A DNA stretch of 64,000 nucleotides, taken from positions 11,907,000 through 11,970,999 of the forward strand of contig OV121096.1 in assembly GCA_921293015.1 (NCBI GenBank). Reading direction: 5' to 3'. Of the stretch, positions 57,785 through 64,000 are shown piece after piece. Every line of letters begins with the position of its first letter. Position 1 is the stretch's first letter. Position numbers and translations under genes: made by a program. The notes under the pieces were generated by a model. That model saw only the letters and a list, made by a program, of their open reading frames with translations. It did no database searches and had not been told where the DNA came from. The DNA is from Phorcus lineatus. Taxonomy: Eukaryota; Mollusca; Gastropoda; Trochida; Trochidae.

Positions 57785-58205
57785 ATACTTGTATATAAAA
57801 ACTAGGAGAACAAATCTCTTACCTTGAAATGAAGTGGGAATCTAAGGTCAATATCACTGTATCTGAAAACTATCTACCAGACTGTTTTGCAGCAATAAAC
57901 CTTACTACAGTTGAAAATAAAGCCAGGAATTTCCAGTTTAAGTTTATCCATAGAATAGTCTCAACGATATCTTTTCTATGTAAAGGTGGTATTTGTCAGG
58001 ACAATATCTGTACCTTTTGCGGTAGAGAAATTGAAACATTTGAGCATTTATTTTATCAATATGAGAAACTAATTATAAAAACCTTACTTCATAGTTAGAA
58101 TCATGGTACCTCTCAAGAACTAGAATTAGCCTTGACATTGATATTACAAAATTTCTACTCGGGGACCCAAAGGCAAATGTGTTAAGAAATCACATTTTCA
58201 TTATT
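57785..58205 (+). pseudogene. L1/Tx1-like LINE C-terminal fragment
   Basis: Encodes 'KARNFQFKFIHRIVSTISFL', the zinc-knuckle-like 'NICTFCGREIETFEHLFYQY' (last Cys replaced by Tyr) and, after a shift, 'LDIDITKFLLGDPKANVLRN' and 'HIFIITK'. It aligns with 10740-11100 and is a second member of that family. Upstream RT and 3' tail are missing. Confidence 0.7.
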
Positions 58206-61040
58206 ACAAAATAATATATCAATAAAATTAGATTTACTTCCAATCTAATTCATTGCACAAAATATCACTGTCACTTAGAAAAGTACATATTTTTATAACA
58301 TTGCACCGTGAGACTCTTTCACTCTTGTACTCTGTAACTGTCCACTATCTCCTGTCTATATATATCACAATCTCTCAGTCTTTTATCTTTCTGGTTACAA
58401 CTATTTATCTTTTTATATGTTAAAATCATACAATTTGATTGTACCATTCTCTTGTCTGTAATTAAGCAGCCGTCTATATCAACTGTCCCTTTCCCGTCAC
58501 TTGCAAACCAGGTATCGAATATCACTGCATGGAGAACAGATGATTACATCAAGCCTAAATAATATCAGCTAGTATACCACACACTTGAATTCCCCAATTC
58601 TACCAGCAAAGGATACGAATAAAGGATGATATGTATAAGAAACTTGTTTCCATCACATACCCATGTTTCCAATCGAATAGATAAGGCAATAATGTGTGTG
58701 ACATGGTGGTCCAAAAGGAAATTACATGAAACATGTTTGTTTTAAAAGATATTCATTTTATGGTGATTAATGGAAACAACAAACTGTTAATGATTACATT
58801 GGTACCATTTATTGTACTGCCAAAAGTTAATGAATAAATGATGGACCCCTTAGCCTTTTTTTGAAAATGCCAGAATTGTAATGAGACACATCTCTCACTT
58901 GATTACGTTGTGTAGATATGATAAGTTTACATATTTATCTATTTCCCTGAAAAGTGTTTCTTTAAAAACGTGACTGTTTCAATATTCTAAATATGATGAT
59001 TTCGCCATTTATTCTTGCTTGTGAACTGAAACAGATTTAAGTTCAACAGCTTTACATTTAACTTGTCATCTTAAGAAACCTCAAGCACACGCGTATCAAT
59101 GTCTCAGAAGTCCTTAAAATACTGTCTTAGCTTGAATAAAGTCTTTTGTAGACGTGCACTTTAAGGATTTATTCGTTTTACCGTGACATCGTAGTGGTTT
59201 GATGCATTGATATTCTTAACAGTATTCACAAGAGATAGAAACTACATATTTGAAAGTAATACGATATAAAAGGCACGGCATCTTCAAATGCAAATACTTG
59301 CTTAGAACAAATAATGCATTGAATTGAGCACAGATTTAGTCTATAACGTATTTAGTATTGCAATGCAAATTACGAAATAATATTTCAAATTCGATATAAA
59401 TTATTACTTTGCTAAACTATAAGCATTGTGTAATATAGTTCGATGGGGCCAGGTTAATTTTTTTCGAGCCGATAGTTTATTTGTGAATTTAATACATAAA
59501 CATATCTCATATCTTTGGAGTAAAAATTTTACCATGTAAAGGGTTCATGTTAATAAAACGTGCCCTGAAAAGATTTCTGTTTTTATTTTAATGATTTCTT
59601 AAAGGCAGAGGTTCCCCAGAAGTTGTACAATTACATATATTAAAAATTAGATGGAAAAAAACATTAACGGAAGGTACCATTTAAGGTTATTTCTATTTCT
59701 GAACGTATAGGAACATTCAAAATATATTACAGTGTCTTATGTCGCTTATTTGTAAGAAAACAAATGTCATTTGCACTTTGAGATAAATCCAAAAGATTAC
59801 AAGTGAACAAGTACAACGTTAATTTGTCTGGAAACACTATCTGCATGTGAACAAATCCTCTTACATGTATGTTGTACATCACCATAAACACTAATACATC
59901 AAAGAATATATCAATATTCATTAAATGTACACTGTTACCCTACTTAAAATATTACTTCATCAAACAACAAAGTAAAGAAACGGCGTCTATGATCGTCTTG
60001 GAGAAGTTCAAACATCCACAAACAGAAAAAGACTAGAAATTATTATCTACATATATACATGTATCTTACTTTTAGTGCGCACAACACAGCCAGTGGGAGA
60101 ATAAGGTTATGTCCACTTCAAGGCGGGACTTGCTGAACTGAGCTAACCAATAAGAAGAGAGCTAATTTTCCATAGCTTCTTTCTAGTTCAATATTGAAAA
60201 TCAAGTGACATTTGATAAGAAATATTATGCGCCGTTGCTACAAACAATGTGACAAATAGCGACAAACCCCTTTGAAAGGCGGACCCTTCTCCTGAACCAG
60301 CACTTCGCATTTGGAGACGAATGAAAGCATTATGGATGTTGAGATTCGTAAGTTGATGACTGTTTTCATTTAACTGCATAAATGCCGTTTTGAGAATCGA
60401 GGCTTTTAGTTTGTGGCCATTTTTGTTTTATTGTCTGAAAGTTCATTTCCCTACCATCATTTTTGTTTGTTTTGTTTTAATTACTTTCTAACTTTATGAA
60501 TATGTCATGTAAAAGGTGGACTTAGTCGAGCATCATTTGTTAAATAAATATGATTACTTTAGGGGATAAAGAAAAACATACTATTACATCAATGTATATT
60601 CGCAGATATAAAATAGAATCGTATATTAACCAATCGTTGTATCATATCTACATTCTGGTAACTTCGTATTTCCATGATAACAAGAGTGAATCTACCTGCC
60701 ATCTGAATTATTTCAGTTGGTGTGAATACTGAATCCAGCAGTTACTGTAAAAGATGTTTTCGTACGCTGAATCAGAAGACGGTAATACCCTGAAGTAATA
60801 CTATGTTGTACTTTTGTTAAATAATCATTTTAGAATTTTAATGGTAAGTAAGAACATTTCAACTTAATTCATATACTAAGCATAGCTAACAGTACAGAGT
60901 GATCATAATCTATACCTTAAACGTCATGTGAAGATACAGTTACCTGTAAGTAGTGAGTTTACTATCACTGTAAATATCAGTGCCTGCTTTCATGGTATTG
61001 ATGGAATATATTGCCCATGCTCTCTGACTTATAACAAGGT
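58206..61040. other. No recognisable gene
   Basis: AT-rich spacer. Frames at 58319, 59727, 60188 and 60550 show no domain. Confidence 0.5.
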
Positions 61041-61044
61041 TTAT

Positions 61045-61612
61045 CTTGATTTTCGGGAGAGGTTCATCGCTAAGAAGAATGTTGAGAGTCTTCTGAGGTT
61101 GCTTTCTTCAGCAGCTTGTTGCTGTACAGCTTGTAAAGGAGGACCGGCCACGGTCTCATCAGGAACAGTATAGACTCTGCCTCACTTTTCTCAATTTTGT
61201 CTTTTTACAAAGAAACCAAGAAACTCTTCTCAATTTTGATTTTTTATTGTTTAGTGTATTTTTTAGATTATGGGTTTCCTGGCTGGTGCAAATTCAGATA
61301 TGTGAGGTTACTGACAATCACAATGAAATAATGAGAAAAGAGTGATTAGATGATTAGATTAGTGAATCGATAGTTTTGCTGCTGTGTTTCAGTTTACTTC
61401 TGAGTGTGAATCTGAACTGAAAATCTGCCATGATACACACCCCTTAGTCCTTCTTCTTCAGGTAGCTCTGTTGATGAGATGAAAGCTCTGATGGTGCACG
61501 ACTCGTACTCACCGCCGGTCTTCTTATGGACAGGAAGGAAGGGATAGGTGTACTGGTTCAACTCGTTAGACAGGAAGACCTGACAGATGTACTGATTCAA
61601 CGCAGCTCATGG
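61045..61612 (-). other. Weak candidate coding exons of unknown function
   Basis: Minus strand, two pieces with a non-random residue composition. First, 61394-61605: 'LNQYICQVFLSNELNQYTYP', 'VHKKTGGEYESCTIRAFISS', 'TELPEEEGLRGVYHGRFS'. Second, about 61055-61168: 'YTVPDETVAGPPLQAVQQQA', 'AEESNLRRLSTFFLAMNLSR' then stop. Possible splice sites exist (AG before the first, GTAAAC after it; AG at the start of the second) but lack strong pyrimidine tracts. I do not recognise the family. It may be a decayed transposon gene. Confidence 0.25.
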
Positions 61613-64000
61613 ACATTACGAACTCTTGATCCTTATGTATTCTTCACCCAAGAGAACTATATAAACAAACGAACAGGTAACATTTACAAATGTCTCATTT
61701 TTTGGGGTCTCTTTCTAACTTCAAAAGGCTTTCCCACCAAAAATGGTCTCTTAACCAGCAGGAAGTTAAGCTTGTTTGATTTCCTCTATGTTATCCAAAT
61801 CCAGCGCAGAGCAGAAGACAAAACCTCAAAAAGTTAGATGAAAGTAGTTATGGCTTTAGATGTTTAAACCTTGACCATTCTGTAGCGATTGTCAATGTTA
61901 CTGGACTGTGAGAGGATTTATTTCACAGATGAAATATAATATTTTATTGCCAATTATATACCAACTTGGAATGCTTGGCAGCACTTAAACATACGTTTTT
62001 GGCTGTTTAAAATGATATCTCAATTGTGTAACGAAATCTTAATGTTTATGAAATAAATTTGTCAAACTTATATCTAACTAAAATACGGTATTTATGTTTC
62101 TCTTCATCTTTAAAAAATATAAACACTCATTATCTTAAAACTATCAACTAAGGTCTATAGTTCTCACCAAAATTAGAAATAGAATCTTGTTATCATCAAA
62201 GGAAATGTCTTCCGAAGGTTAAAATGTTAAATGTTATTTGTAACACATTTACAAGAATATCATAATTTATGTCAAAATCAACATTAATCGGGAAGGCAAA
62301 TATGCATTAGGACAAAGCAGGTGCTTTGCTATAGTGAATGAGCGACTGTCAATCACAGCCATGATTTAGCCTAAATAATGTTATTTTCAACATGACTTAA
62401 GGAATTAGAGATACATGCCATTTAGGTATTGAATGAATGTAAAAATTTGATCAAACATTTAACAACGTTGCTTGGCATTCCTAAATATAACAATTATACA
62501 GGACTATGAAAATAACAAAATATCGTTGGTGTAACATTGAACTTTAAAATAACTCATGCATGACTTTAGATTAACAGTAATTTATCTAAGATGTATAAAT
62601 CCTGTGATCGTTCTGGATACTGTAGTTTTCACCATTCGCTTTGAAATTGTTTTAAGTTGTACGATATACACGATTCTCCTTCTGTTGACTCATCTTTGAA
62701 ACATACGAATTTAGAATAGTTGATATTGTTATTGAATAAGATTTATACTTTCTATATTAAATATATTTACCTATTTAGTACGATTTACCGAGTTGTAAAA
62801 GATGTGATATATTTACGAATAAATGTTCACGTTTTTAGAACATGGTTTGTGAAAAGGTTGCTTAATATTAATAAAAATAAATATTAGCTTCAGAGTTTAT
62901 CTATGAAGCTGATATTCGAGTGGATATTCACTTTTGTTTACACTTTTGTTGCAAAGTTGACCTATATTTGACCTGAAATAGTATAGTTCAATTGTTATCG
63001 AATTTCCTGGTTAATAAGTAACCATATTTATGTTGATACAAGGTTTAAAGGTGAAATCATTGAACATAATGGGCCATTAATTGAAACCTCCAAATTATTC
63101 TTAAACCTTTAAAATTCGAAGATTCGCATTGGTACATCCTTCATCGAGTACTTTAGTTTCATATCAACAAGTATCCACTGTTAATATTCACGTTTATAAA
63201 ATTATGCTAAACTCAACAGCCTAAGTTTTCTCCAAATATCTAATATTGAGATATTTGATAGCTTAAATATTGAATATTAGCGCTGTATAAAGTATATGAG
63301 AAAACACCGAACTACCTGATATCAAAGCAAACGCTCATAAAATCTGTCACATGAGACCAATATTACGAAGAAAAGAAAACTATACTACTACACCTGATGT
63401 ATCAGGAAAGCGTGTCGCCCAATATACATGTGCCTTTTCGATATTTTGTATAAAGGTCCATTCTGACGGTAGCAGAGTCGATTAAACTGGTATAAAGCTT
63501 CAGCTTTGTTTTGAGAAGATCAACTCTTCAATACAAGCTTACCATGCCATTTCAAAACCATAGTTTTTTACCATAAAACTTAACTTGCAGTGAAGAATTT
63601 AGAACAGTCATTCCTATATTATAGGTACATGACAATGAAAACTGAAAAACACACACATCTGGATCTGCTAATCTTCAACACAAAAGTTAGACATAGACAC
63701 TCGCTAGCACTGAATAACCAACCACCTTTTATACCACGCCTCCAAACCTTCGTTTCCTTTGTAGATATTTATACACATATTTATAGATGGTTGATCACAA
63801 TAAATTTTAGTTGATATCTCGCGTTATGATTTCGGTGAAATGAATGAAATGATGATGCGAAATACGGCCATTCTGATTTTGTAATGAAAATACTGATTTG
63901 AAAAGTTAGGTCCTTTACTTTGTATATTGTATACTGTTTTCATTTTGGCGGCCCAAAAAAGAATTATAATCGTCATTTTTCAATCTCCGAGAAAGCAATT
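61613..64000. other. No recognisable gene
   Basis: AT-rich to the window end. Frames at 61526 and 63590 on the plus strand show no domain. Confidence 0.5.

Overview
This is an AT-rich piece of an animal nuclear genome, most probably a marine mollusc and perhaps an abalone-like gastropod. The molluscan call rests on short interspersed repeats with ACTC-type tails joined to a 'ttaaac' box, many APE-type LINE fragments with tetranucleotide tails, BEL/Pao and Tc1 remnants, and MULE transposases with spliceosomal introns. That inference comes from memory of repeat styles, not from a search. There is no bacterial gene organisation, and most short open frames are noise or pieces of mobile elements.

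Layout. About 0.2-12 kb is a graveyard of non-LTR retrotransposons. It holds fragments of an L1/Tx1-like family, a LINE with an intact 5' end and a 12-bp target-site duplication (TSD) but a large internal deletion (2.86-6.26 kb, minus), a 5'-truncated LINE with a 10-bp TSD (7.06-9.11 kb) and a second internally deleted L1/Tx1-like element (9.3-11.5 kb). At 11.66-15.29 kb lies a three-exon MULE transposase pseudogene. Its last exon is split by a 5'-truncated Nimb/I-like LINE (12.91-15.11 kb, minus) flanked by a perfect 12-bp TSD. From 15.7 to 34 kb there are LINE 3' ends, a SINE-like repeat, two TIR elements of Mutator style and an approximately 2.7-kb direct duplication (about 16.9-19.7 and 29.4-31.9 kb).

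The one convincing host gene runs from 34.20 to 47.63 kb on the plus strand. It has a TATA box, a signal-peptide exon, a four-cysteine exon, an EGF-like exon, a second four-cysteine exon present twice (40.70 and 45.19 kb, same encoded peptide) and a short hydrophobic last exon that looks like a GPI-attachment signal. All internal introns are phase 1, so either or both copies of the duplicated exon can be spliced in without breaking frame. The introns contain a RecQ-like helicase relic, Tc1 relics, a palindromic MITE with an empty paralogous site, a BEL/Pao protease fragment, minisatellites and (CT)n arrays. The duplicated exon sits in a mosaic segment: its ~2-kb unit lies inside a copy of intron-1 sequence.

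Beyond 48 kb the window is mostly non-coding, with LINE pieces at 48.4-49.7 and 57.8-58.2 kb, a hammerhead-like motif at 52.5 kb and weak candidate exons on the minus strand near 61 kb.

No prokaryote-like operon or defence system is present. The most interesting items are the small secreted/GPI-anchored EGF gene with its duplicated exon, and the unusually readable transposon histories (nested insertions, empty sites, internal deletions, LINE/SINE tail sharing).
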